Origin: Enteroscipio rubneri
Lineage (GTDB): Bacteria > Actinomycetota > Coriobacteriia > Coriobacteriales > Eggerthellaceae
Length of the DNA: 64,000 nt
Direction of reading: 5' to 3'
Assembly (NCBI RefSeq): GCF_002899715.1
Contig: NZ_PPEK01000014.1
Location: 1-64,000, forward strand
Under the pieces are notes generated by a model. That model did not search any database and was not told the DNA's origin. It saw only the letters and a list, made by a program, of their open reading frames with translations. Made by a program: the position numbers and the translations under genes. Of the stretch, positions 45,020-54,918 are shown piece after piece (position 1 is the first letter of the stretch; each line of letters begins with the position of its first letter).

Positions 45020-45050
45020 ACGGGCGGCTCCCCTCGGGGAAGCCGCCCGT
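45020..45050 (-). terminator. terminator after the Cys-rich gene
   Basis: ACGGGCGGCT pairs with AGCCGCCCGT around an inner CCC/GGG stem, then TTTCGTT follows on the minus strand. Confidence 0.7.
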
Positions 45051-45063
45051 CCAGCATTATAGG

Positions 45064-45354
45064 CTACAGCAAGAACCTGTTCGGATTGCCCGGCCTTGAA
45101 CCGTCATCATCACGCTCCCCCACACGGGGGCCTTCCTTCAAGAAGTGCTCGCAGAACCGGCATACGTCTTTCACGGCGGCGCCGTAGTCCCGATCAGGGT
45201 TCAGCAGCAGATCGAAATCGCCGGTCACGACATGCGTCGAGCGCATGCATGCAGCAAAATGGCAATCGGCGGGACAGGGCTCGCCGGGCGTGTTGTGCGG
45301 ACAGCGCGACATCATCTCATCGTCGCAGCCGCGCCGCTCCCAGCAGTGCGCCAT
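45064..45354 (-). CDS. Cys-rich small protein, unknown
   Basis: This 96-residue protein has nine Cys residues in the first two thirds (CWERRGCDD, CPHNTPGEPCPADCHFAAC, DVCRFCEHF), enough for a Fe-S or zinc site. AAAGGAGG lies just before the ATG and a strong terminator follows, so it is very likely real. I know of no named family. It lies between the zinc-ribbon protein and a NifU-type scaffold, hinting at an Fe-S or metal role. Confidence 0.65.
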   Translation of the reverse strand: MAHCWERRGCDDEMMSRCPHNTPGEPCPADCHFAACMRSTHVVTGDFDLLLNPDRDYGAAVKDVCRFCEHFLKEGPRVGERDDDGSRPGNPNRFLL

Positions 45355-45385
45355 ATCCGCCTCCTTTCTGTACGTCAGACGCGAT

Positions 45386-45622
45386 TTAGACGCCTTGCGC
45401 AGGGATGACCTTGGTCACGCCTGGCACGCGCTCCTTGAGGATGCGCTCAACGCCGTTGGCCAGCGTCATCTGCGACATCGGGCAGCCCTTGCAGGCGCCT
45501 TGCAGCTCCACCGACACCACGCCGTCCGCATCGACATCGACGAGCTTCACGTCGCCGCCGTCGGCCTGCAGGCTCGGGCGGATCAGCTCGAGGACGGCCG
45601 CAACATCGTTCTTGTCAACCAT
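45386..45622 (-). CDS. NifU-domain Fe-S scaffold protein
   Basis: This 78-residue protein is a compact Nfu domain with the CxxC pair in GACKGCPMSQMTL (about residues 42-54), which carries or transfers a 4Fe-4S cluster. It starts MVDKNDVAAVLELIRPSLQADGGDVKLV. ATG 45622 has AAGGAGC upstream. Nearby enzymes that need clusters include fumarase and the radical SAM proteins. Confidence 0.9.
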   Translation of the reverse strand: MVDKNDVAAVLELIRPSLQADGGDVKLVDVDADGVVSVELQGACKGCPMSQMTLANGVERILKERVPGVTKVIPAQGV

Positions 45623-45726
45623 GGGAAAGCTCCTTCGTCTCACGCTTACGGTAGGTGCCGATTCTACCACAGCGCGCCAAGGACGGAGGGTGCGCGCAGC
45701 GAGCGGCGCGCGGCAGACACCGACCG

Positions 45727-47217
45727 CTACGCGGCAGGCCTCCAGTCTTCACCGAGCACCACGAGCACATCGGTATCGAACGTGTAGAAGTCGCCTCCGT
45801 TCACAGCTCGCCCTGCGGAGAGCGCCGTGATGATCGTCTGCGCTGCCGGAAGAAACGTCTCGTCCTTGTACACGATGAGCGTCTCATGGTAGGCGAACGA
45901 ATCAGTATTGCCCGTTTCGACCACGTTGAACCCCTTCTCGGCCAGCACGTTCGCAATCTGCGAGGCACCTCCGGTGACGCCCGAGCCGTTGCGCACGGTG
46001 ATCGTGAAACTAGCAGGATCAACCTGGGCGACAGCCTCATGCGCAGCAGGGTCTTCCCCCGCCGAAACGATCTCCATCATGGCATCGCGGTCTTCCGATC
46101 CGACTGCATAATAGGTTGCTTCGTCGCGCTCCAGCTCGTAGCCCGGCAGAAGCGCTCCAAACACCGCCTCCTTCTGCATACCGCGCAGCGTATCCGCTAG
46201 GGAGAGCGCATCGGCGGCGCTCATATCCGTCTGGAACGTCTCGTCTGCCGCGTCGAGCAGCTCAAGGAACCCGAACGTCCCTTCGTCGAGAAGCCGCAAC
46301 GAGAGCGCTGCCAAGAACATGCGCTGGTTCGCCGTCTGAGCCTTGAGGCCGTCGGTAAAGTTGTTGGCGCGCAAGAACGTCAGCGCTGCCTGACCGTCGA
46401 GCGTCTGGGTCCCCGGCCGCAAATACACGTCTCCGGCCGTCGGATCATCCACTTCTTCGCCCACGTTTACTTCGATGCCGCCAAGCGCGTCGACCAACCC
46501 GACGATGCCCGCCGCATCGATCTTGACATAGTGAGACACCCGCACGCCTGTCAGTTTCGCGACTGCGTCCACCAGCGCGCCGTCGCCGACTGATGCCGCA
46601 TCGCGAAGTTGATGGGTCTTGCCATCTTTGAGCGTGATCTGCGTGTTCGCAGGCACCGACACAAGAGTCGCCGACTTCGTACTCGCATCGATGCGTACAA
46701 GCGCAACCGCATCGGGTCCTTCTAGGGCTCCCGGCGAACCAGCAGCATCCAGATCGGCGGCGACAACGGCATAGAACGCTCCCGATTCATCCGGAGCTGC
46801 CAACGCCGAGGTGACATCGGAGCCCTTCAAAGCCAGCTTCGCGTCTATCGAACCGAAGAACGTCGCAACGCCTACGCCAGCCGCCACACCAACCACCACG
46901 AAGCAGCAGACAAGCGCGATGGCGATGCGACGAATGCGCGCGCGGCGTTGGATCTCTTGAGCGAACTCGCGTCGGCTCACCCGCTTTGCGTACTGCGAGC
47001 CGCTTTCGCGCGACGCGGTCTCCGGGATGATGGTTTCCACATAGCCCCTCGTCGCGCGGCGCTGCTTTCGTGCGCTCGAAAAGCTTACGGAGTCGCCGTT
47101 CATGCGACGCGAGGGACGCCCGCCCGCTGCGTGCGTGCCGATAGTCGCCGTGCGCAGACGACGCGACGTCGATTTTGAGCGGGATGCCGTGATCCCCTTT
47201 TTGCGCTTGTTGACCAT
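45727..47217 (-). CDS. LytR-CpsA-Psr family wall polymer ligase
   Basis: This 496-residue protein has a 96-residue basic cytoplasmic arm, one membrane helix (97-119, IALVCCFVVVGVAAGVGVATF), an LCP domain (from about 155; DAVALVRIDASTKSATLVSVPANTQI, VDALGGIEVNV, LDGQAALTFLRANN) and a C-terminal LytR_C domain (TITVRNGSGVTGGASQIANVL). LCP enzymes join wall teichoic acid or capsule polymers to peptidoglycan. It follows murA on the same strand by 11 bases, so wall synthesis is a shared theme. Confidence 0.9.
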   Translation of the reverse strand: MVNKRKKGITASRSKSTSRRLRTATIGTHAAGGRPSRRMNGDSVSFSSARKQRRATRGYVETIIPETASRESGSQYAKRVSRREFAQEIQRRARIRRIAIALVCCFVVVGVAAGVGVATFFGSIDAKLALKGSDVTSALAAPDESGAFYAVVAADLDAAGSPGALEGPDAVALVRIDASTKSATLVSVPANTQITLKDGKTHQLRDAASVGDGALVDAVAKLTGVRVSHYVKIDAAGIVGLVDALGGIEVNVGEEVDDPTAGDVYLRPGTQTLDGQAALTFLRANNFTDGLKAQTANQRMFLAALSLRLLDEGTFGFLELLDAADETFQTDMSAADALSLADTLRGMQKEAVFGALLPGYELERDEATYYAVGSEDRDAMMEIVSAGEDPAAHEAVAQVDPASFTITVRNGSGVTGGASQIANVLAEKGFNVVETGNTDSFAYHETLIVYKDETFLPAAQTIITALSAGRAVNGGDFYTFDTDVLVVLGEDWRPAA

Positions 47218-47228
47218 GCAACCGTCCG

Positions 47229-48518
47229 TTAGCGAAGCTCGGACGAGCCATCGACCGCCATGCGCACGATGTCGGCGCCCAGCGAGGCGAGCTTGCCGAC
47301 ATAGTCCTCGTAGCCGCGATCGATATGGCGAATATCGTGAACGCGCGTCTCGCCTTCCGCAGCGATGCCCGCAAGGACAAGGGCGGCGCCCGCGCGCAGA
47401 TCAGTTGCCGACACATCAGCACCCTGCAGTACCTCGACCCCCTTGATAAGCGCATGATGATCTTCGATGGCGATATCGGCGCCCATGCGCATGAGTTCGG
47501 CAGCGAACATGAAGCGGTTCTCGAACACATTCTCAGTCACGACCGACATGCCTTCGGCGCGCGCTGCGAGCAGCATGAACTGCGCTTGCAGATCGGTTGG
47601 GAAGCCAGGATGAGGTAACGTTTGGATGTCGATGGGCTCAAGCGGCTGCGTGCGACGCACGGTGATCCAGTCGGCGCCCGTCTCCACATCGCAGCCCATC
47701 GCGCTGAGCTTCATGAGCGCCACCCGCAAATATGACGGGTCAACCCCATGCACCGTCAACGGTCCTCCCGTGAGCGCCCCGCCGGCCAGGAAGGTGCCGG
47801 CCTCGATACGGTCGCCCACCGTCGTATGCTCGCAGGGGTGTAGGTCGTCCAGCGAGACGCCCTCGACCTCGATGATAGCCGAACCTGCGCCGCTCACCCG
47901 CGCTCCCATGGCAACCAGCATGCTCACCAGATCGACGATCTCCGGCTCGCAAGCCGCGTTCTCGATCACGGTTGTGCCCTCGGCCACGATGGAAGCCATG
48001 AGCAGGTTCTCCGTCGCGCCCACGCTCGGAAAATCGAGCACGACGTGCGTGCCGACCAGCCCGTTGGGCGTCGAAGCTTCCAGAAAGCCATGGTCGATGC
48101 CCAACTTCACTCCGAGAGCCTCAAGCCCCACCAGGTGAATATCAATCTTGCGCGCCCCGATCTGGCACCCGCCTGGCATGGCCACGCGAGCGCGTCCGAA
48201 ACGCGCGATGAGCGGCCCGAGCACCGAGATGCTCGCGCGCATCTTTGACACCAGCTCGTAGGGCGTTTCACACTCGTCAACCGAGGTCGTGTCCACCACG
48301 AGGGTGTGCCCCCTGCGCTCCACCGTCGCTCCAAGACGACGCATGACCTCGGACATAATGTCGATGTCTGAAATGAGCGGAACGTTGCGGATAACCGAGG
48401 CGCCTTTACCAAGTAGCGACGCAGCCATGAGCTTGAGCGCCGAGTTCTTGGCCCCCGACACCGAGACGTCGCCACTCAGCGTGTTGTTTCCTTGCACAAT
48501 GATGATTTCTTCAGCCAT
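47229..48518 (-). CDS. murA: UDP-N-acetylglucosamine 1-carboxyvinyltransferase
   Basis: This 429-residue enzyme starts peptidoglycan synthesis by adding enolpyruvate to UDP-GlcNAc. It has [13 protein letters not shown] near residue 21 and the catalytic loop [13 protein letters not shown] with C118, so it should be fosfomycin sensitive at that residue. Length is typical. The LCP gene follows closely on the same strand. Confidence 0.95.
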   Translation of the reverse strand: MAEEIIIVQGNNTLSGDVSVSGAKNSALKLMAASLLGKGASVIRNVPLISDIDIMSEVMRRLGATVERRGHTLVVDTTSVDECETPYELVSKMRASISVLGPLIARFGRARVAMPGGCQIGARKIDIHLVGLEALGVKLGIDHGFLEASTPNGLVGTHVVLDFPSVGATENLLMASIVAEGTTVIENAACEPEIVDLVSMLVAMGARVSGAGSAIIEVEGVSLDDLHPCEHTTVGDRIEAGTFLAGGALTGGPLTVHGVDPSYLRVALMKLSAMGCDVETGADWITVRRTQPLEPIDIQTLPHPGFPTDLQAQFMLLAARAEGMSVVTENVFENRFMFAAELMRMGADIAIEDHHALIKGVEVLQGADVSATDLRAGAALVLAGIAAEGETRVHDIRHIDRGYEDYVGKLASLGADIVRMAVDGSSELR

Positions 48519-48619
48519 GAAAGCAAGCCCTTCACGCCCGGGCCGGTCCGGGCTGTCGCTCGTCTATCGTTCGCGCGCCGATTCAGACGCGCTGCTTCGC
48601 ACCTTGCCATTATAGAAAG

Positions 48620-48646
48620 TGGAGGCCCGCACGAAGCGGGCCTCCA
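48620..48646 (-). terminator. terminator after tsf
   Basis: TGGAGGCCCGC pairs with GCGGGCCTCCA around a 5-base loop, 36 bases past the tsf stop. Confidence 0.7.
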
Positions 48647-48681
48647 CAGCGAAAGCAGAAGAGCAGGCGGGGGTTTGATCC

Positions 48682-49554
48682 TTACGCCTCTTCCCCGAGC
48701 ACGAAGCGCTTGAAGTCGACGATCGCAATCTCGCCACCCAGATTCTTCGCGACCTCAGCCGTGTACTCGCTCACGGACTGGTCGGGATTCTTGACGAAGG
48801 CCTGCTCGGTCAGCGTGCTCTCCTTGAAGAACTTCTCCAGGCGGCCGGTTGCCATCTTCTCCTGGATGGCCTCGGGCTTGCCCGACTCGGCAGCCTGCGC
48901 CATGTAGATGGCCTTCTCATGCTCGACAATGGCCGGGTCGACGGCCTCGCGCGTCGCGGCGACCGGAGCCGCAGCGGCAACCTGCATGGCCACGTCGCGG
49001 CCGAACTGCTTGAAGCCGTCGGAGGAGGGATCGATGCCATCGACGTCGAACTGCACGAGCACGCCGATCTTGCCGCCGCCGTGGATGTAGGACGATACGG
49101 CGCCGCCCTCCACCACTGCGAAGCGGGCGAGCTGAATGTTCTCGCCAAGCGTGTGGATGGCGTCGGTCACGACGGCCTCGACCGTCTCGCCGTCGGCGTC
49201 GGCGTCGGCAGCCTTGAGCGCGTCAAGGTCGGCCGGCTTGGCGGCAAGCGCGGCGCGAGCGATCTTGTCGGCGTAGGCTTTGAACTTGTCGTTCATGCCC
49301 ACAAAGTCGGTCTCGCAGTTGAGCTCGACGACGGCACCGGATCGAGCGTCGTCGGAAACGACGGCCATGACGGTGCCCTCGTTGGTGGCGCGGCCGGCCT
49401 TCTTGGCGACGGCGGCGAGACCACGCGTACGCAGCACGTCGACGGCGGCATCCACGTTACCCTCGGCCTCGACGAGGGCCTTCTTGCACTCCATCATACC
49501 AGCGCCGGTCATCTCGCGAAGCTCTTTGACCATGGAAGCGGTGATGTCTGCCAC
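48682..49554 (-). CDS. tsf: elongation factor Ts
   Basis: This 290-residue factor exchanges GDP for GTP on EF-Tu (tuf is at 60583). It begins ADITASMVKELREMTGAGMMECKKAL, has the hallmark NCETDFVG, and a dimer-type C-terminal half. A GTG at 49554 with AAAGGA six bases upstream fits this N-terminus; the ATG at 49644 is rejected. It follows rpsB by 114 bases, the normal rpsB-tsf order. Confidence 0.95.
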   Translation of the reverse strand: MADITASMVKELREMTGAGMMECKKALVEAEGNVDAAVDVLRTRGLAAVAKKAGRATNEGTVMAVVSDDARSGAVVELNCETDFVGMNDKFKAYADKIARAALAAKPADLDALKAADADADGETVEAVVTDAIHTLGENIQLARFAVVEGGAVSSYIHGGGKIGVLVQFDVDGIDPSSDGFKQFGRDVAMQVAAAAPVAATREAVDPAIVEHEKAIYMAQAAESGKPEAIQEKMATGRLEKFFKESTLTEQAFVKNPDQSVSEYTAEVAKNLGGEIAIVDFKRFVLGEEA

Positions 49555-49668
49555 GTTGTTCCTTTCTCTCTCAAAGCCACAGCCTTTCGGCGTGGCGCAG
49601 GGGGGGGTTCGAGCGCCGTCTCGCGCATCGGCAAGACGGCGCATTCAATGCATCGGTGCGGACTGCTG

Positions 49669-50508
49669 CTATTCGGCGGCCGGAGCAGCGGCCTCTTCGG
49701 CAGGAGCAGCAGCGGCCTCAGCGGCAGGAGTCTCAGCAACAACAGGCGACGCGGGCGCGGCCTCGGGGGCAGCGGAGCCTTCCGGCGCGGCCTCGGCGGC
49801 ACCGGCCATCTCAGCCACCGTCACGGGCGCACCCACCCCGGCGATCACCGCATCGGCGATGAAGTCGGCCAGCAGGCGCACCGAACGGATGGCATCGTCG
49901 TTGGCGGGAATGCCGTAATCCACATCGTCCGGATCGCAGTTCGTGTCGAGCGTGCCCACCACGGGGATGTCGAGGCGGCGCGCCTCGTGGATGGCGATAG
50001 CCTCACGGTTCGTGTCAATGACGAACACGGCCTCAGGGGCTCGCTTCATGTTGCGGATACCGTTGAGGTTGGTCTGCAGCTTGGACAGCTCCTTGCGCAG
50101 CAGGATCTGCTCCTTCTTGGGCAGCACGGCCATGCGGCCGTCGGCCTCCATGGCCTCCAGCTCCTCCATGCGGGTCACGCGCGAACGGATGGTGACAAAG
50201 TTCGTCAGCATACCGCCGATCCAGCGAGCGTTCACGTAGGGCATGCCGCAGCGGTTCGCAGCGTCGGCGACGGCTTCCTGAGCCTGCTTCTTCGTGCCGA
50301 CGAACAGTACGGTGCCGCCCTTCTTGGCAAGCTCGGACACAAAGGTGTACGCCTGATCCAGGCCCACGAGCGTCTGCTTGAGATCGATGATGTAGATATC
50401 CCCGCGACTACCGAAGATGTACGGCTTCATCTTGGGATTCCAACGGCGCGTCTGATGGCCGAAGTGGCTGCCCGCATCGAGCAGCGTCTTAATGCCGACT
50501 TTCGTCAT
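49669..50508 (-). CDS. rpsB: 30S ribosomal protein S2 with Ala/Glu tail
   Basis: Residues 1-228 are S2 ([48 protein letters not shown]). The last 50 residues are an Ala/Glu/Pro-rich tail ([19 protein letters not shown]) beyond the usual end. ATG 50508 has GGAGAG upstream; an in-frame ATG at 50520 lies within that site. The rpsB-tsf pair is conserved in most bacteria. Confidence 0.95.
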   Translation of the reverse strand: MTKVGIKTLLDAGSHFGHQTRRWNPKMKPYIFGSRGDIYIIDLKQTLVGLDQAYTFVSELAKKGGTVLFVGTKKQAQEAVADAANRCGMPYVNARWIGGMLTNFVTIRSRVTRMEELEAMEADGRMAVLPKKEQILLRKELSKLQTNLNGIRNMKRAPEAVFVIDTNREAIAIHEARRLDIPVVGTLDTNCDPDDVDYGIPANDDAIRSVRLLADFIADAVIAGVGAPVTVAEMAGAAEAAPEGSAAPEAAPASPVVAETPAAEAAAAPAEEAAAPAAE

Positions 50509-50902
50509 GACTCTCTCCATTCGTTAGTCCTCTGCTCGCGGTCATCCCCAGCATCCGCAGCCTTTTTCGGTTGGCCACTGGCGGAGCGGGTCGCACGAGC
50601 ATGTGTAATAAGAAACTGTAAAATCTTACCACAGCGCTGGAGAATTACAAGGGGTTCGTGAATATCCCACAGAGGAGCAAGGCGGGATCCTGGAGCTCCC
50701 GGCAACGCAAAACTCGGCGACACTGCAAATTCACCGCCGTTTCGCAGCGCAGAGATGCAGAACTCGCGGACTATGCGATGCGACGGTCCTTGCCGAATGC
50801 GCGAGAAGGCGACCGAATGCGCTGGAAGGTTCTCCTCCGTGATGCAGGGCTTTTCAGGTACCATGGGTTTTGCATAGACCCGCCCCGCTAAGGAGCTTTG
50901 CC
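50509..50902. other. intergenic region between rpsB and engB
   Basis: About 394 bases. A TTTCTTATTACAC run near 50600 could hold an rpsB promoter. The stretch 50680-50860 resembles the 25040-25215 gap only loosely and I saw no gene. Confidence 0.4.
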
Positions 50903-51496
50903 ATGAACATCAACAACGTCGCCTTCGAGCGGTCGTTCGGTATCTCGTCGCAGCTGCCGCCTTCCTCTTTGCCTGAAATCGCGTTCGCGGGGCGCTCGAA
51001 CGTGGGCAAGTCATCGCTGCTGAACAAGCTGTTCAACCGCAAGAGCCTGGCGAAGGTGTCCCAGACCCCAGGCAAGACCGCCACCATCAACTTCTTCTCC
51101 TGCGATGGCGTGCGCTTCGTCGACCTGCCCGGATACGGCTACGCCAAGGTATCGAAGGCGGAAAAGGGCCGTTGGGCAGAACTCATCGAGGGGTACTTCA
51201 ACCAGGAGCGCAACCTGGCCCTAGTCGTATCGCTCGTGGATATTCGTCACGCCGCATCGGACCTTGACGAGAACATGATCGCCTTCCTTCAGGACGCGCA
51301 GCTGCCTTACGCCGTAGCGCTCACGAAAGCCGACAAGCTGAGCCGCCAGCAGCAGATAAAGCAGAAGGCCGCGCTCAAGCGGCAGCTCGCGCTCGACGAA
51401 GACGTGCCGCTTGTCGTGTGCTCGTCGGAAAAGGGCGACGGCATCGACGAGCTTCGCGCGCTCATCGGCGCCGCCGCGCGCGGCGGCGCGGTCTAG
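50903..51496 (+). CDS. engB: ribosome biogenesis GTPase EngB/YsxC
   Basis: This 197-residue GTPase helps assemble the 50S subunit. It has Walker A GRSNVGKSS (30-38), DLPGYGYA with G3 (74-77) and G4 TKAD (141-144). AAGGAGC precedes ATG 50903. It faces away from rpsB. Confidence 0.94.
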   Translation: MNINNVAFERSFGISSQLPPSSLPEIAFAGRSNVGKSSLLNKLFNRKSLAKVSQTPGKTATINFFSCDGVRFVDLPGYGYAKVSKAEKGRWAELIEGYFNQERNLALVVSLVDIRHAASDLDENMIAFLQDAQLPYAVALTKADKLSRQQQIKQKAALKRQLALDEDVPLVVCSSEKGDGIDELRALIGAAARGGAV

Positions 51497-51531
51497 CGCT
51501 CATCAGCCCATACGGACGGGCCGATGAGCGC
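51496..51531 (+). terminator. hairpin after engB
   Basis: GCGCTCATC and GATGAGCGC pair, with an inner GCCC/GGGC helix, starting right at the stop codon. No U-tract follows. Confidence 0.5.
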
Positions 51532-51632
51532 GTCTCTGCCCTCGATCGGAACCGCCGGCGTCTTTCGCACCTGCGGACTTCCCGCACGGGCGCGGGAGAG
51601 CGAGTGCCGGTCGCCACCGAGCGCGGTCTTTC

Positions 51633-52538
51633 CTAGAAGAACACCCGCGATGCCTGGGCGTAGAAACTTTCCTGTTGATAGCGTAGAAGCGTAGTGGGTC
51701 GATCGCCCTTGCGCACAATCACGCGTGCAACAGGCCGGTCGAATGCGAGCGCTTCGCCGTCTGCGAACAGCGCAGCCTCGCACCGACTCGCCTCGCCTGC
51801 CAGCACGATCTCGACGACGTCGTGCTGTTCGGTTACGATCGCGCGAGAACGCAATGTGTGAGGTGCGAGCGGAACCACCACGAGACCGCGATATCCCGGA
51901 GCCACCAAAGGCCCCCCTGCCGAGAGCGCATAGGCCGTCGATCCCGTAGCCGTCGACACCACCACGCCATCGCCGCGCATGGACGCCACATGATCGCCCG
52001 ACAGCTCGACTGAGAAGTCGACGATGCGTCCGGACGCCCCCCGAGCGACAGCGAGCTCGTTGAGTGCGAAGTAGGATCGAAACTCGCCGTCCACGGGTTG
52101 CGCCAGCCTATCCCCGTCGAGCAAGTTTTCCTCCTCGTCCCCTTCGCACACCACATCGATACGCAGATTCGCACGACGCTCGGCAACCACGTCGCCGGAA
52201 AGCGCCGCCGCAACCACCGCAATCACACCCGGCTCGCTCGAGTTGGCAAGAAAACCCAGATGTCCGAAGTTGATGCCCATGATCGGCACGTCGATGCCCG
52301 ACACGAAACGAGCCGTCCTGAGAATGGTGCCGTCGCCGCCCAGCACGATAGCCAGATCGATCGGGTTCGCCAGACGCTCGTCGAGCGGCGCGCCGCCATC
52401 GAGACTGGCGTAGGCAGGCAGCTCCATGGAATCCAGCATCAAACAATCGATGCCTTGCGATGACAGGTAGGTCGACAACAGCAGCGACGCATCGAGCGTG
52501 TTCGCGTTCGCCTTGTTCACTACCACGAGCACCCTCAT
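51633..52538 (-). CDS. nadK: NAD kinase
   Basis: This 301-residue enzyme makes NADP from NAD. The GGDGT motif is at 67-71, followed by GINFGHLGFLA, the acidic pair in ALNELAVARG, and the GDGVVVSTATGSTAYALSAGGP loop. Length is normal. It converges with engB. Confidence 0.94.
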   Translation of the reverse strand: MRVLVVVNKANANTLDASLLLSTYLSSQGIDCLMLDSMELPAYASLDGGAPLDERLANPIDLAIVLGGDGTILRTARFVSGIDVPIMGINFGHLGFLANSSEPGVIAVVAAALSGDVVAERRANLRIDVVCEGDEEENLLDGDRLAQPVDGEFRSYFALNELAVARGASGRIVDFSVELSGDHVASMRGDGVVVSTATGSTAYALSAGGPLVAPGYRGLVVVPLAPHTLRSRAIVTEQHDVVEIVLAGEASRCEAALFADGEALAFDRPVARVIVRKGDRPTTLLRYQQESFYAQASRVFF

Positions 52539-52748
52539 GCCTGCCTCCTCGTCGCGACGCGCACGAATCGCCCGTCGGCGCTTCGCGCGGATTCGTTTTC
52601 GTTCTTTACATGAATTTCGATCATCGGAAAGTCCGATTCTCTCATTATAGGCACGTTGGCCTAACCGGCTTAGGGCGCTCCTCTCATGTTCGCCAAAGCT
52701 TCACGGGTCGTCACGCTCGGGTTGAGCACAAGCACAGGAAGGGGTTCG

Positions 52749-54767
52749 ATGAGCGCACGGAACGGCCACATGCGCATGGACGGCATGCGGAGCCCAACCG
52801 GCTCGTCTGCCGAGTCCACGTCGGCATCTTCCGAAGCAGAGGCTCCGCACGCCTCCGTGGCGCGCTCCACCGCGCTCATGTCCATAGCGACGCTCGGATC
52901 GCGCGTCACCGGGCTCGTGCGTACGTGGGCGATGGCCTTTGCCCTCGGCAACACGTTCGTAACCTCGGCCTATCAGATAGCAAATACGCTGCCCAACGCC
53001 ATCTATGACCTTGTCGCCGGCGGCCTGCTGGGCGCCGCGTTCATCCCGGTGTTCCTTTTGCAGAAGGAGAAGTTTGGCCAGGAAGGCGGCAACCGCTTCG
53101 CCGGCAATATCCTCAACCTGACCATTGTCGTGATGGGACTCCTCTCTATCCTCGCCACCGTCTTCGCGCCCCAGGTGGTCGCAACGCAGACGTTTACCGT
53201 GGGCAGCGAGGCGGAAGTCACCGAGTACGCTGTGCTGTTCTTCCAAATCTTCGCCGCGCAGATCGTGTTCTACGGCATCGGCGGCGTGGTGAGCGGCGTG
53301 CTCAACGCTAATCGCATCTACTTTTTGCCTGCGCTTGCGCCGGCGCTCAACAACATTGCGGTCATCGTGTCGCTGTTCGCCTACGTGCCCCTGTCCTCCT
53401 TCGATCCCATGCTCGCCATCATCGTGCTCGCCGTCGGAACGACGCTTGGCGTTGTGGTCCAGTTCGTCATACAGATACCGGCGCTTCTGAAGACCGGATT
53501 CAGGTTTTCGCTCCGCATCGATTTGCGGGATCCGGCGCTCGTCGACGCCCTCAAGATTGCGGGCCCCACGTTCATCTACGTCGTAGGCACCCTCGTGTCG
53601 TTCTCATTTCGCAACGCCTTCTCGCTTCAGGCGGGCGCGGATGGCCCGGCCACCCTCGCCTACGCATGGATCTGGTACCAGCTTCCCTATGGAGTGCTGG
53701 CTGTATCGCTATCGCGCACCATGTTCACCGAGATGAGCGAGGCTGTGGCGCGCGAGGACTGGAAGGGCCTGCGCCGGCACGTAGGAACGGGGATTTCCGG
53801 CACCCTCTTGCTCATTATCCCGCTCGCAGGACTCATGGCCGCGTTGGCCACCCCGCTCATGCAGCTGTTCCAAGCGGGCGCCTTCGGAGCCGAGGATGCG
53901 GCCCACGTTGCCTCCATTCTCGCGCTCTGGGTGCTTTCCCTGCCCTTCTATTCAGTGCTCAAGTACCTCTATAACGTGTTCGCGAGCATGCGCAAATTCG
54001 TGGCATACACCGTGGTGAACCTGCTCATGATCGTCGTACAATGCGCCTTGTACGCGCTGCTCTGCTCGCCTGAAATCCTCGGCCTGGCAGGCGTCCCCAT
54101 CGCAGATCTCGCGTACTACGCAGGATGCTGCATCATCATGCTCGCAATCCTGTACCGCCGCATTGGGTCATTTGGAATGGGATCGATCCTCTGGTCAAGT
54201 GCCCGAGTGCTCGTCGCTGCCGGTATCGGCGTCGTCGTAACGCTCGGCATTTCGATGCTCCTTCCCGCCGGCTCCGGCATGGCCTTGGGCCTTCTGCACC
54301 TTGTCGTCTGCGGCAGCATCGGCCTCGTAACCGTGTTCGGGCTGTGCGCGCTCCTCCGCGTTCCTGAAATGAGCGTCGTCACCGACCTGCTGCACAAAGT
54401 CGGCAGCCGCTTGCGCAAACAGCGCAGAACTGCTCCCGCGGGCGGCAAGCCCGCAGAAGCGCAGGCCCGCGAGGCCGCCCAGACTCGGGAGCATCGGCGC
54501 GGGCGCGCAGGAGCGGCCGATTACCGACACGAGCACCCGGCGCTGCCGCGCGGCAAGCACGCGCGCCCTGATCACGCGCTCGGAGCCGGGGACGACGCCG
54601 ATGATGGGACGCTCGAAAGCATCGGATTAGCCGAGACGGCCGAGGTACGGCTCTCGCCTGCGGAAAAACACGCTCAACATGCGGCTGCCCCAGCCTCTGG
54701 CCCCGAACCGCTTCCACCTGATGCGACCGGCGCCATCATGAAGCGTGCACGGCACGCCAAGAAGTAA
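52749..54767 (+). CDS. murJ: lipid II flippase MurJ with disordered tail
   Basis: This 672-residue MATE-like flippase moves lipid II across the membrane. The core (about residues 38-555) has 14 or so helices, starting STALMSIATLGSRVTGLVR, with AGPTFIYVVGTLVSFSF in the middle. The last 110 residues are a Gly/Ala/Arg/His-rich hydrophilic tail (AREAAQTREHRRGRAG) not present in typical MurJ. ATG 52749 has AGGAAGGGG upstream; the ATG at 52686 is less likely. Confidence 0.9.
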   Translation: MSARNGHMRMDGMRSPTGSSAESTSASSEAEAPHASVARSTALMSIATLGSRVTGLVRTWAMAFALGNTFVTSAYQIANTLPNAIYDLVAGGLLGAAFIPVFLLQKEKFGQEGGNRFAGNILNLTIVVMGLLSILATVFAPQVVATQTFTVGSEAEVTEYAVLFFQIFAAQIVFYGIGGVVSGVLNANRIYFLPALAPALNNIAVIVSLFAYVPLSSFDPMLAIIVLAVGTTLGVVVQFVIQIPALLKTGFRFSLRIDLRDPALVDALKIAGPTFIYVVGTLVSFSFRNAFSLQAGADGPATLAYAWIWYQLPYGVLAVSLSRTMFTEMSEAVAREDWKGLRRHVGTGISGTLLLIIPLAGLMAALATPLMQLFQAGAFGAEDAAHVASILALWVLSLPFYSVLKYLYNVFASMRKFVAYTVVNLLMIVVQCALYALLCSPEILGLAGVPIADLAYYAGCCIIMLAILYRRIGSFGMGSILWSSARVLVAAGIGVVVTLGISMLLPAGSGMALGLLHLVVCGSIGLVTVFGLCALLRVPEMSVVTDLLHKVGSRLRKQRRTAPAGGKPAEAQAREAAQTREHRRGRAGAADYRHEHPALPRGKHARPDHALGAGDDADDGTLESIGLAETAEVRLSPAEKHAQHAAAPASGPEPLPPDATGAIMKRARHAKK

Positions 54768-54860
54768 TCTCCCTGCACTCGATTGGCTGCGCGCGGCGGA
54801 TGCAAAGCCGCGAAACCGGTAGGAACGCGGCTGGATTCGAACCCCCTCGAACCGGCTCAT

Positions 54861-54900
54861 CGCCGCGCTGTATACTGAAACGCCAGCCTACAGCGCGGCG
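54861..54900. terminator. hairpin between murJ and map (convergent)
   Basis: CGCCGCGCTGTA pairs with TACAGCGCGGCG around a 16-base loop in the convergent gap, and could stop both genes. Confidence 0.5.
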
Positions 54901-54918
54901 ACTCAGGGCAACGAGCGC

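Noticed and set aside
54815-54860. tRNA-like TTCGAATCC segment after murJ
   Set aside because: Only a T-loop-like fragment is present. No acceptor or anticodon stem can be formed.
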